Part shown: piece after piece, positions 12,011 to 22,480 of the stretch
Position numbering within the stretch: position 1 is the stretch's first letter
Layout: each line of letters starts with the position of its first letter
Source: Fagopyrum homotropicum
Taxonomy: Eukaryota; Streptophyta; Magnoliopsida; Caryophyllales; Polygonaceae
NCBI GenBank assembly: GCA_033239125.1
Contig: BSWB01000002.1
Coordinates: 48,705,001 to 48,769,000, forward strand
Reading direction: 5' to 3'
Length of the DNA: 64,000 nucleotides
Made by a program: the position numbers and the translations under genes
Notes under the pieces: model-generated
The model's database searches: none
What the model was told of the DNA's origin: nothing
What the model saw: the letters and a program-made list of their open reading frames with translations, nothing else

Positions 12011-12030
12011 GTCACCGTGGGGGCGGTGAC
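12011..12030. repeat. Family palindrome, F type (3' LTR)
   Basis: GTCACCG-TGGGGG-CGGTGAC, seven-base arms. The same sequence occurs at 19672-19691 in the other LTR. Confidence 0.8.
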
Positions 12031-12406
12031 ATTGTCGTTTGGGCTTCTCTGCTCCTCATGCAAGGGATGCAAGGGGCGCATGGGCGCTAACATGGGCCTC
12101 CAGGTGGTGTCACCGTGGGCGCGGGACACGGCCGGCGTGGGGGCGGTGAAAAGGGCCTTCAGGGCGTTGGCGAGGCGCAAGGAGGAGCGCTGGGTGCGTC
12201 AGTCACCGCGGGGAGGATGACCGACAAAAGGTCGTCTTGGTTGTCTTCTTTGATCTTCTTTCTCTTCCATTTATTGCTAAATCCTTGGATATCTTCGTGA
12301 TTGACTCCTTCATCTGAATTTATATTGTAGCAACAACAGAACAACCAATACACTCCAAAAGCATGTTAAAACTACCTAGATATGATAGTGATTTCATCAC
12401 CTGTCA

Positions 12407-13050
12407 AACTCCCCCATGCTTAGACTCTTACTCGTCCCGAGTAAACCAAAAATCTAATCAATGTGATTAAAAGTCTCAGGAAGCATGATGAAGTAGAGAG
12501 GTTACAAGGCATGCTAAAAAGGAAAAAACAAAAACAAAAATCTATCAAAGTGATGTGAGAAAAGAGAAAAACTACCATCTTTATCGCTCCACGAGTGGCT
12601 TACTTGGAATCCTCCTTATCCTTCCGCTTCTTATGTCGCCAACGTCAAAACAAAAAAACCTATTACTCGGATTTCCCTCATTTTGCCAAGACGTCCTTTT
12701 GGGTTTTCACCTTGGCACTCTTCTTTTTTTTAGTCTTACTAATTCTCACATCCCTCCAATCCCCTTTTTGTACCAACCTAGTGTTGGTCGGACTACCTTC
12801 TTTTACCTAAGTCGCCCATCGTGTTTTCGACTTATCCAAGGATTTCATTGCCTTTTCTCCATTTTCTTTGGCTTTTTTCTCTTTTTCTTGACTGAATATT
12901 CAACAATATAAACCAACAATCATTATAATTCAAAACAGAACTATACAAGCAAATGCAACATAAATCCCCCCCCCCATGCTTGAAGACCACTTTGCCCTCA
13001 AAGTGTGAAATATGAAGGCAAAAATATGTATGAAGAAGGGAAGAGGATAC
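12407..13050 (-). other. 3' region of element F
   Basis: Non-coding, with long pyrimidine-rich stretches (12560-12900 on plus). The sense strand carries a polypurine tract adjoining the LTR (12407-12425) and a second G-rich run (eight Gs, 12967-12975) right after ORF3, echoing the doubled polypurine-like motif of the other elements. The conserved block of A, B, C, D and H is not evident here. Confidence 0.5.
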
Positions 13051-14396
13051 TCACTGCTGAGATGGTCCGGCTGGACCATCGGGGTCCTGTGGTGGGTACG
13101 GAAAGTGGGAGAAGATGTGCTCTTGACGCTGGTAGAGCTTGGTGATGCGGTGGCTCTAATCGTCTAGCCGCTCGAAGATCCTTCTCTCATAGGCCATCTT
13201 CCATGCCTGTTGTTGCTCATCAATATGAGCTTTCATACACTTCTCATACCTGGACTGCCAAGCATGCTGCTGCTCATGCATCCTAGACTCCTAGACGGTC
13301 TGCCACTCGGCCTAATGGTCATGGAGCGAAAAAGAGACTCTATGCTCGAACCCTGTTTGCCACTAGTTTTGCTGAGTGGTCAAGGCTCGCATTTGAGCAA
13401 TTAGTTGTCTTGGAATGGATCCGTATCAGCAATAGGTAGGCATCTCGACATCATCTGGAATGGACTGATATTCCTGAGTTGGGGATCTACTAGAGCTCGC
13501 TGCATACCTCTCTATGATGGCAACTTGTGAACATCTCGACACAAAATGGTCGGCGGCAATGTATTTATCTGTCAACTCCGGCTAATGTCAAGGGATGGGG
13601 TAAGTATGTCACGTGAATCCCATCACGGAAGGAAGTCCAAAAGTGATGCTTGCATTGAGTCTTCAGCATCTTGCAATGCCAAAGAAGGTTGACGGTGAAG
13701 AATGGAATGACCAAAGGTCCTTCAAAACCGTCACATCCATCACATGTGCAGCAATGAGGATAATGAACCCTCGTCCAACTATGTCTTGGGGCTCATGCTT
13801 CCTTACCCGCTTCAAAGCGGAGAAGAAGAGTTGAATCCAATCTGGCACTACCTCGTAGTCCGAAATGTCGGCATAGAGAAGTCCAATGTCCTTGAGGGAA
13901 ACTTTGTTGTCCTCCTTGTGCCTACAAAACAAGTTCAAGATAACCTTGCATAACAACCTTAAACATGGGTGAGTAAGTTTATTATTGTACTCACCACCAG
14001 CATGGAAATTTGAACCTATGGTAGCAGACTAGAAGGCTTATAGGTTCCCCGCCGGGCAGCCATCCCACCAATCCTCAAATGGAACTTTAGTGACCCCGAA
14101 CGCTTTTCTCAACTGATCCAAATTGACCACATACTTCTTGTTCTCAAATTTGAAAGTCACACCTACCAAAACGTGATCATCCAACTCACACTGGAAGGTG
14201 GTCACAAATTGCCTCACTAGTTTAGGTACACAACAACATGCTTATCCACGAATTCCTCGAGCACATCATGCTCAAGGAACTGCTGCATACAATCCAACAT
14301 TCCAAGACTTTCCAATGTTGGAACGTGCAAAAACCATGTTGGTAGCACATCCCGTGCTTTCACTATCTCATATCTCTCTAGGTCCCTAGTGTTCAT
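13051..14396 (-). pseudogene. ORF3 (env-position gene) of element F
   Basis: Starts with ATG at 14396 and ends with TGA at 13051-13053, after GPSQQ. Architecture parallels ORF3 of A: an N-terminal PTWFLHVPTLESLGML, then CELDDHVLVGVTFKFENKKYVVNLDQLRKAFGV, KVSLKDIGLLYADISDYEVVPDWIQLFF, a C-terminal helical region with repeated HEQQ..W and DEQQQAW units, and a Pro-rich tail. At least one frameshift (near 14220) and several stops break it. The best open stretch is 13956-13663. Function unknown; the family sits in the env position of Athila-type elements. Confidence 0.6.
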
Positions 14397-15200
14397 CTTT
14401 GTTTTCCTTCCTCTCTCTATTCTAACAACACTTTAACCAATTGGAATTGGAATTTGGTGAAAAGAGAAGGAGAAAGGACATTTCTATCAAAGGACCGCGG
14501 GGGCAACTAGCAGGAGGCGCGGGTGCGGCGATGCGTGGGGGCGGATGCTTGTAGGTGCGGGTGCGACGAAGAGAAATTGGTGATTTGTCAAAGCCTTCGA
14601 TAGTGGAATGTGATTGAAGGTGGTGCAACTCCTCCTTGGTGTTGTTGGGGTGAGTCTTAGGTTGTGGAGGTAGGGCAAGGTGGTTAAGGAGGAGGTGAGT
14701 TTGTGTTTAACGGAGGAAAGGTTGGAGATGTAGATGGAAGGTGGTGAGGAGTTGGAGGTTAGGGTGGTCGGAGTAGGGGTTGCAAAGGGGTGTCACAACG
14801 GGGGCGGTGACAAAGCATCGGCGGGAGCGATGGTGAGTGTGTGGGTTCTGCGCAGGAGCGGTGTGGTGATGGTGGTTGTTTGATGTGAGGGAGTATGAAG
14901 AGAGAGATAGATGGATTCGGGAGGGGATTTAGGTTTAGGAACTCTTTTTTTCGCCTACCGTCATTGTCTCCACGGGGGTTGTCCTCCATAGCTGCAAGGG
15001 CGGTGACATTGCTCTCCAATGCCGTAGGGGTGGCGTCGTACTAGGCAGAACCGTAAGGCGGCTAACAAAGGTGGGTTTTGACGAAAAGGCTCCCTACTTC
15101 TTATTCCTCGGGTTGCCTCCCGAGCAGTGCCTTTGTTTTACATCGTTGGTTCGATGTAAGGTTTTGATCATACTTATATGACTTCTCCAGGATCAATTTG
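14397..15200 (-). other. Spacer between protease and ORF3 of element F
   Basis: No RT or integrase remnant seen. G-rich on the plus strand, with several GTGACA/CGGGGGCGGTGAC half palindromes (14500-14560, 14790-14820, 14970-15050). The hairpin at 15107-15124 marks the place where pol ends in the other elements. Confidence 0.5.
15107..15124 (-). promoter_or_regulatory. Conserved post-pol hairpin (element F)
   Basis: Sense strand CTCGGG-AGGCAA-CCCGAG. Against CTTGGG..CCCAAG in A, B and C, the third stem pair changed from T-A to C-G on both sides while the loop AGGCAA stayed. This compensatory change argues for a folded RNA. Confidence 0.65.
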
Positions 15201-15971
15201 TTAATGTAGAAGTCCTATCCCTTTGGTGTCATCCATTATCCACCCACTTACTTCCTCACTTTGTTTTGTTACTTCCTCGACCTCCTTTCCTTGAGACCTT
15301 TTCGGCACATCCTCAACATCCTGCAAGACGAAAACAACAAGCTCTTGGCTTGGACTTAGAAGATTGGGCCAAATGGTCAATTCATCATGTTCATCCAATT
15401 TAGTTAAAGCATCTTGCAATTCCACTTTCAAGGCAAAATTTTCATGTTTTGCATTTTCTACACCACAATCCAAATTGTCAAAATCGGACGCATTAAAGAA
15501 TGTTTGTTCTATCGGCTTAACAATGTTAATGGAACACAAAGAAAGATCATTAAAGGGGTTTTTCATGGAATTAAACTTGTCAAACTCAATTACCTCATCG
15601 TTAAACTCCATAGTAAGTTTTCTACTAACATAATCAATTTTTGTTTTAGCCGTTATTTGAAATGGTCTTCCTAACATGATGGTATGCATACTATGTTCCA
15701 TATCCATGACAAAGAAATTAGTAGGAAATATCAATTTGTCAATTTTTATTAGAACATATTTAATTAGACCTTTAGGATGGATGTTAGAACCATCAGCTAG
15801 TTGCACAATTGTACGTGTTTTATGCAAAGGTCCCAAGCCTAGAGATTTGCAACTGGAATATGATATGACATTAATATAGGAACCTAAGTCTAGCATTGCT
15901 TTGTCAAAGCGAGTATCGCTTATGACACAAGAAATGCTTACCATACACGGATCACTACGCTTCTTCGACAT
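15201..15971 (-). pseudogene. Retropepsin region of element F
   Basis: 256-codon open frame encoding an aspartic protease domain: MLDLGSYINVISYSSCKSLGLG has the D-L-G active-site turn, though the usual A/T after DLG is S; then VQLADGS, LIKYVLIKIDKL, NFFVMDME and IMLGRPF, the beta-strand pattern of gypsy retropepsins, followed by a C-terminal acidic linker (KEVEEVTKQSEE). It should cleave the gag polyprotein. Continuity with gag is broken between 15972 and 16380, so I call it part of a pseudogene, although this domain is itself open. Confidence 0.7.
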
Positions 15972-16380
15972 TTTTGAGTTTGGAAAACAACGGACACGTG
16001 CTAGCTCTCATTCACCTTTTGTTTCCCTTTTATCTTCTATTTCCTCTTGATGGTACACATCTCCTTCAAGAAACGAGCATACTTAGACACACTTTTCACG
16101 AGTTTAAGGAGGGGAATGCTTATCTTGTATTTTGAGAAAGTCTCAAAATTTTCCTTTCCCTCGATCACTCTTCTTTCTTTGAGTCCCTCAAGGAAGGGGG
16201 CAGGTGGTTTTTCTGCATAGAGAGGTGGAAGGTTTGGACGAACGTAAGGATCCTCTTCTAATGCACTTTCTGTAGGTTTAGCCGCGGGGACGGATTCTTG
16301 CAGCCGCGGGGCGGTTTTCTCTGTTCAGCCGCGAGGTGGCTTCCTCTAGCCGCGGGGGCGGCTGGCTTGCAGAATGTTGG
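15972..16380 (-). other. gag-protease linker of element F with palindrome cluster
   Basis: Degenerate linker. Four F-type palindromes follow one another at 16281-16372, the best being AGCCGC-GGGG-GCGGCT at 16348-16363. Palindromes sit in the same kind of gag-protease or protease-RT linker in A, B, C and D. Confidence 0.6.
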
Positions 16381-17619
16381 TTAGCCGTCTCCATTTTTTT
16401 GACTTTCGCTATTTAGTTTCCAACTCCTGAGTGTTAATGCACAAACACTCTCCCTTAGATTTACCACCGTTTGGGAATACAAATTTTCTGAGGTTCGAGC
16501 TTCGATCCTTGCAATTGCTTCCATCATTTTCCCAACTTGCTTTTCCAATTTCTTGATGCTCGATTCTGTGCTTTGGCCATGAGAAACAAAATATTTAGTT
16601 AAAATATGCAGCATTTCTTCGGTTGAGTCAGACTTACCTTGTCGAAGTTCCTGTTGTGGGTTTTGTTGATCCCTCCATCTAAAGTTAGGATGATCGTGCC
16701 ATCACAAATTGTAGTTTTGTGCCTATGAATCGTTTCTTGGACGTTGTTGTTGTTGTTTTTGTTGTCAATACCCCTTAACATTTACCTCGGCAACATGATC
16801 ATCTTGAACTTGAGGGCATAGGTCCGTTGGATGAAATGGATCCGCACATACTCCACAAGCTTTCAACTACTGTGGAGTTCCCACTAGTGTTAGCCTCTTC
16901 ACCATTTCTTTTAATTCAGCAATCTCCTTTGATATCTCCGGATGACTGGGATTTATGGCATGGACTCCTCTTTTGGTAGAAGTTCTACCAAAATTTCTTG
17001 TACCTTCCGCCATTTCCTGAATTTTTTCCATATCAATTTCAGGAGTTGAATTTAGAATATTGCCTCCATAAGCGGCTTCCACAATTCTTCGTGGATTGTC
17101 CAAAAGCCCGTTATACAAGTACAACACAAGGTCTTGAGTGGAATATCCATGGAAGGGGCAAGTTGACCTTAGCTTAGCAAACCTTTCAAAGTACTCATAG
17201 AGAGTCTCGTTGGCTTCTTGCTTTATGTTGCTTATGGCCTTCTTCAAGCCATTGGCCTTCTTTGCCAGAAAGTACTTCTCAGAGAAGGCCTTGTGAAGGC
17301 TCTCCAAAGTATTAATGCTTCTGGATGAGAGGTGGTAGTACCAATCATCCGCCGAATCCTTGAGAGTGAAACCCAAGGCTCTCATCTTTATTTTCTCTTA
17401 GGTCACGTTTGCCGGATTCATGCTCATGCAAACGGTGTGGAACTTTCCCAAGTGCTTGATGAGGTCTTCTCCACTTAAACCATGGAATGATGGTAACAAG
17501 TGGATCAACCACGGCTTGAGCTAAAAAATGACCCCTTCTCCAATTGTCGGTATGGTTACCACAAGAGGGTGTTGAGTCAAATCTTGTTGGGTGAGTTGTC
17601 GGAGTGTTTGGTTCGTCAT
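16381..17619 (-). pseudogene. gag: gag of element F, with CCHC zinc knuckle
   Basis: ATG at 17617-17619. The N-terminus (LRQLTQQDL..LKPWLIHLLPSFHGLSGEDLIKHL) and capsid core (open 17385-16867: MRALGFTLKDSADDWYYHL, LHKAFSEKYF, ANETLYEYFERFAKL, YNGLL) are typical retrotransposon gag. A CX2CX4HX4C knuckle, CGVCADPFHPTDLC, lies at about 16815-16857, which the gags of A-D lack. In-frame stops occur in the N-terminal part (near 17520 and 17400) and just before the knuckle. It would package element RNA into particles. Confidence 0.75.
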
Positions 17620-17645
17620 TGTTTCTTCCTTGTGATCCTTAATCT

Positions 17646-17681
17646 TGATTATTACGTCTGTTGCACAACCGCGGGCTCGGG
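17646..17681 (-). repeat. 5' LTR of element F, short proximal piece
   Basis: ATTACGTCTGTTGCACAACCG matches 11821-11846 in the 3' LTR. The 1.3 kb that should follow it toward gag, with the primer site, is missing, so F lost that part by deletion. The LTR resumes at 19358. Confidence 0.55.
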
Positions 17682-19357
17682 TGATGATATGAATTATGAC
17701 CTTAGTTTAGGGATGCATTTAGATAGATTTTCCCTTTTGTTTTGCATGCATAGAAATATATTCATATTGATAATGCTATTATTTTCCTACTTTGTGGAAA
17801 TAGAGGTCTACACATAGTTTAGTTATAATTTGTAAGAAATAAGGAACATTTTGGAGCAAAAGGGAGCATACGGATAGAAAGAGTCCAGGAGAGGGAATGA
17901 TGGAATACACTGAGATGCAGAAGAAGATCAAGGATCACAAGGAAGAAGATTCAGTTGGAATAGAAACCAGGAGCAGAAGAAAGTACGTGACAGAAGAGAA
18001 ATCTCGGATGGAGAGATATTATCTCGGCCGAGATTTTCTTCGGGTCCGTCCGAGATTATGCTGAAAAATAGTCCGTGGCACAAAGTCAAAACTCTAATTT
18101 TATTATTATAAGAAATGTTGCGGCAAGGGTTTGATAGATCTTTTTACACCAATTCTGGGAGATCTTTTCGGAGACATTTTCCGAGTCCGACTTATGGGGA
18201 GAAAGACTAATATAGAAGGAAGGAACAATATCGAAGGATTGAAGATTCGCATCGATAGTTTTGAGGTTTTGTGAGTTATTCTTGGAAGGATAGACTTATT
18301 ATGCTGTTTTATTTATTTGAACAAAACGTCGAACCTCTTTTATTGATTGGATTTAGTTTTGATAATTGAAGATTGTTTGCTAAGTTTTTATTTGTCTTTT
18401 ATTGGTTTATGTCTTATTTAATATCATATACCTTCTTTGATTCAAATTTGACTATTGTTGGCTAGAACTCTTGCGATTCTAGGATGACTAGTTGATGGTT
18501 GTGGTTTAGATGATGATAGAATGACCCTTTAAGTTAGATTGGATCCTGAATTTTGAGTTTTACCGATGTAGTTGCCAATCTCGGATCGATTCAGGAATCT
18601 CGACCGAGATTTGAGTATGATCCATCTGAGATTTGTTATTGTTTACCCGATCATGTTTAATCCTTAAGCCTAGGTTATAGTTTGCCCAAATCCTAGTCTT
18701 TGTTGAGAGTTTTATACCCTTAGATCCCTTTAAGACTTACGCTTGAGGATAGGAAGAGACCTACTCGGTGATTCCTTTCTTGAGTACCGACAATGAGGTT
18801 TTCTAGGTAACAAAGGTTTATCCTTTGTTAGGTTTGAGTGTGCCTTCACCTTACCTTTGTGAGTTAACTTGAGACTTACCTGGTGATGGTTAGTTATATT
18901 CCCTTGGGTTGAGTTATTGCTTTGAGATATAGGTCCTTTCCCTAGATTCTTGAGACTTACCCAGTAAAAGGACTGTTGGTTAGTGATAGTGGATAGTGAG
19001 ACCTCCCCCGTGATCTATCCCGTTGTAGAAACTCATTACATTTGCAACCCCAGCCTTGTTCATAGATCTTTAGCAAACTTGAATCGGAAACCAAAACTTG
19101 ACGTTATGATCTCTAGAATCTACATTCTCCTTTGATTGATATATCTTCGTTGATTGCTTCGATTTGCTCTTTGTTATTTGCAAGTATCTTTTCTAGTTTA
19201 CCTACCTGCTTGATTTCACCATAGACCTTGTGATCGACCTTGGAATATTTGCCTATATTGTGATTGATCCGTACATTGCGGGTTCGCTATTGCTTTTATT
19301 CTTAATATAAATTTAAGACTATTTTCCTTTATATACACACACGTTTTGGAGCGAATA
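17682..19357 (+). repeat. Solo LTR nested in the F 5' LTR
   Basis: Begins TGATGATATGAATTATG and ends TTTTGGAGCGAATA, resembling the A/D-type LTR start (TGATAGCATG) and end (GGAGCAAACA). No internal region follows. It interrupts F sequence that is continuous in the 3' LTR around 11846. Flanks TCGGG and GTGGG match only partly. It has ATCTCGGCCGAGAT at 18021-18034 and AATCTCGACCGAGATT at 18596-18611, and repeated GAGACTTACCnnGTGA phrases near 18740-19010, also present in the A LTR. Confidence 0.7.
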
Positions 19358-19899
19358 GTGGGTCTGGGAGCTGCGAGGGCGGTTTAGTGCAAAACGCTTC
19401 ATCTTAACCTTAGTCGCGGGGGCGACGTATTTTATGCTCTGGAAATGCTTGATTCTTCAGCTTCTGACGTTTCTGTCATTGATGTGCAGGTGCGTCTCAG
19501 TGTCACGGGGACAGTGACATTGTCGTTTGAGCTTCTCTACTCCGTAGGCAAGGGGCGCTGACATGGGTCTCTGGGTGGTGTCACCGAGGGTGCGGGGAAC
19601 GGCCGGCACGGGGGTGGTGACAAGGGCCTTCCGGGTGCTGGCGAGTCGCAAGGAGGAGCGTTGGGGCGTCAGTCACCGTGGGGGCGGTGACACTCTGCCG
19701 CGGGGGCGGCTGACCGACAGAAGGTCGTCTTGGTTGTCTTCTTTGATCTTCTTTCTCTTACATTTGTTGCTAAATCCTTGGATATCTTCGTGATTGACTC
19801 CTTCATCAAGATTTACATATTAGCAACAACAAAACAACCAAAAGACTCCAAAAGCATGCTAAAACTACCTAGATATGATACTAATTTCATCACCGATCA
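19358..19899 (-). repeat. 5' LTR of element F, distal piece
   Basis: Aligns with 11847-12406. Contains GTCGCGGGGGCGAC at 19413-19426, GTCACCGTGGGGGCGGTGAC at 19672-19691 and GCCGCGGGGGCGGC at 19697-19710. Ends at 19899, followed by the CAATC duplication. Confidence 0.75.
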
Positions 19900-19904
19900 C
19901 AATC

Positions 19905-20686
19905 CTACAATAAAACTCACTCACTTCCTCATGAATAACGGTGCAAGATTAAGGTTTGAAATAAATTTATCAACAAAGTCATGGTAGTGCAAAGTATACA
20001 ACACTCTATGCAACATCAAACTTTCATTAACATTCTCATGCGTATCATACTTCCTATTGTGATCTACCAATGCAACAACTTGACAAGGCACCACACAAGG
20101 CTCTTCATACTTATCCCTAGGGGGTTGAAAAGGCTTTATGTATGGAGTTAAAGGCAAATCGGAAGATAAATTACTAGGAAATTGTCTTAGAGAACAATCC
20201 AAAGATGAATGCAACAACTTAGATTTATGCACATCACAATCAAGAAAGTCAACACACTACAACTTAGGTATATGCTCATTGCAATCAAGATCATGCTCAT
20301 TCATCCTTGCATCTATGTCATTCTCATCATCAATAACTTTAGATATCGAATCAAATTCATGCTTATGGGTCCCCATACTAGTCTTAGTGTATGACACAAT
20401 AGTAGATTTTGATTTTAATAAGTCTAAATGATCAAGCACAGAAGATTGAGAGTCACTAACCGTTACGGTTTTAACATCCTTGTATGGACTAATCTATGCT
20501 CTGGATGAGTTCTAAGTGATTCACAATCTCGTTCTCTCTTGAGATATTGATCATGTCGAGGATAATATCTCTCATCATCAAATCCCTTAAAATTAACAAA
20601 TTTCGGAAGGTTAGGTATATCATAGTATTGACTTAAATACCTCATACCTTGCTCATGAGAAATCTTTGGTGATGGAATTGGGGATG
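19905..20686 (-). pseudogene. Element K interior, middle segment
   Basis: Continuation of K between insertions F and C. Broken minus-strand frames: 20645-20463 (basic, RYLSQYYDIPNLP start, then a run of Arg/His/Asp), 20439-20257 and 20232-19921 (acidic then LHYHDFVDKF). No recognised domain. The YHDF motif repeats one in the 9388-10530 segment, hinting at an internal duplication or a repeated fold. Confidence 0.4.
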
Positions 20687-20691
20687 GGGTT

Positions 20692-22480
20692 TGTTCGCCC
20701 CTAGAGGTGTGTGCAAATAAGCTTTAAATTTATAAAACTAGAATCAAGCAAGCGAACCCGCAGTGTACGGATCGACGTAGATTAGCAAGAATTCCAGAGT
20801 ATCGAACACAGGGATTTGGGTGGGAACAAATTCAATTGCAGATTATCAAGCATGTAAATGTAAGAGCTTTGCAAATTATTGGGAAAACAACAATCCTAAA
20901 GATCCAAGTATCAAGCTGTGGCAATCGATTCAAGATATACTAATGATATAAAGACAGAGTTGAGATATGCAAAGGTATGCTAATATAAGGTAATCGTACG
21001 GTGAAGTTCCAAAAACCTTATATGACTAACCTACAAGACACTCTCTATACAGGTTGTTGAGGCTTCAATATAGAAAGGTTCTAAAGGCAAGAATTAATGT
21101 CAAATACCCAAACTTGCAATCCAAGGATCAAGACTAACTTAGCCGATTACGGTTATGACACTCACAATCGAGGTAGAGGTTGTTGAGGCTTCACTACCAC
21201 CTAGGAAAGGCAAGCCTAAACTAAGTTAAAGCAAATCTTTAACTTTGGATTAAAGTAAAAGCAAGTTCGTAAACTTAAGGGAAATTACGGGTAGATCTTG
21301 AGACTCCACGGCCGTGGAACTCAAGATCAAACCGTGATTTAGGGTTCGTCGATGATTCTCTCAAACTCTCAGGGTCTAATCTGTTTACGATCGATCTATC
21401 ATCATCTAAGCCACAACTATCAACCCTTCACCTTAGAATTGTTAAGGGTTTTTAGCCAATAACAGTCATGTTGATATCAAATTCAAAGATTAAAAGATTT
21501 AAAGATGGAAACTTCCGAAAACTTTCTATAAACTTCAAACCAATCTCAAAGTCACAATCAATAACGAATACTGTCAATAGATTCAGAGTAAGCCAAACAA
21601 ACATAATCTTAGGAAAGAGAGAAGAACGGGATGTCAATCCGTCTTCTAAATCAAACCTAAACAAGAAGAGAAATCTTCTTGCAACAATCTTCCAAAAGCT
21701 TCGATCTTCCGCCAATCCGGAAGTCTCAACAGCAATCTCCACCAAAAGTGCGAGATTAGGGCAAAATCCCAACACGAACTTCGATCTCCAATGAGATGTA
21801 AATGCTTCCAAACGAGCGTAAGCGGGTGCAAACGGGGCTATGCGTGTATTGCCAAAAAATCCCTAAGCGGCCGTCCGCGTTTGATAAATGCCGCTAAGCG
21901 AAGATGACGGAATCTTCCTTCGTCCGTCTTTTTATAGGGCAAGATAAAATATCGGCCCGGCCCAATCTTCAAAAGATCGTGGCTTCAAAATGTGGCGAAA
22001 AAGATCGCCAAGATCACGGTCGTGGAAGGTTCCACGACCGTAATTTAGAGCGTGAAAAGTGTCACGGTTTGAACCATGGATTCCACGACCGTAATAGTTA
22101 CTGGAATGCATCACGCCTCTCTTTGCAGGGTTCCACGGCCGTGGAACTAAACGTGGTTTGTAGTACGGCCGTATTTTAGAGCGTGGTTTAGGGCAAGAAC
22201 GTGATTCTTCCCTAGCCTCGTGCATTCCTCAAGTTAAACTCCAATTTGCTCCTTATAATGCCCTTAATCCATGGACATACTCAATCAACTCTTCTTTGCT
22301 CGATTCCGTTGGAAATGACTCCCAATCACCTATAATCAACATAAAGCTAGTGTAGACATCCATATCGACAATATAGGCAAACTAGCTCACAAATGCAACA
22401 ATGCTAAATCAAAGACTATCAATATGAATCAAATACACTTAGAAAACGTGCCTAAAATATCACAATATTTCTTGCTAACA
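20692..22480 (-). repeat. 3' LTR of element C
   Basis: 1789 bp, sense start TGTTAGCAAG at 22480, end ..GGGCGAACA at 20692. TATAAAAAG on the sense strand at 21928-21936. Palindromes sit just upstream: GTTCCACGGCCGTGGAAC at 22130-22147 and TACGGCCGTA at 22164-22173. One more is downstream, at 21294-21328, in the transcribed part. Confidence 0.93.
21294..21328 (-). repeat. Extended LTR hairpin (C)
   Basis: Arms GATCTTGAG and CTCAAGATC enclose the palindrome TCCACGGCCGTGGA (21305-21318) with a small internal mismatch. It lies downstream of the TATA box and so would be in the RNA. H has GTTCTTGAG/CTCAAGAAC at the same place, a compensatory change. Confidence 0.7.

Larger units (their letters stand above)
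10531..12406 (-). repeat. 3' LTR of element F
   Basis: Starts TGACAGGTGATG at 12406 next to the polypurine tract, ends at 10531 (TG on the plus strand). TATA box TATAAATATA at 11724-11733. Upstream of it, between 11855 and 12220, are GCCGCGGGGG and GTCACCG..CGGTGAC palindromes. The AACCCAAGAGA block near 10617-10628 resembles the CTCTTGGGTTCGACCCTT that ends the G LTR. A TA-flanked insertion (10859-11231) lengthens it. Confidence 0.75.
10531..19899 (-). mobile_element. Element F: non-autonomous Athila-like element (gag-protease-ORF3, no RT/integrase)
   Basis: Flanked by CAATC at 10526-10530 and 19900-19904, a perfect 5-bp target duplication, inside element K. The order on the minus strand is truncated 5' LTR, gag with CCHC knuckle, protease, post-pol hairpin, ORF3, 3' region, polypurine tract (AGCATGGGGGAGTT), 3' LTR. 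No RT, RNase H or integrase motif occurs between protease (ends 15201) and ORF3 (starts 14396). The two LTRs are clearly more diverged than those of B and C, so F is older. A solo LTR and a TA-flanked small element are nested in it. Confidence 0.85.

Noticed and set aside
21452..21811. 119-codon ORF repeated at 32903-33262
   Set aside because: Present twice only because it lies in the two LTRs of C; it overlaps an ORF on the other strand and has no recognisable motif.
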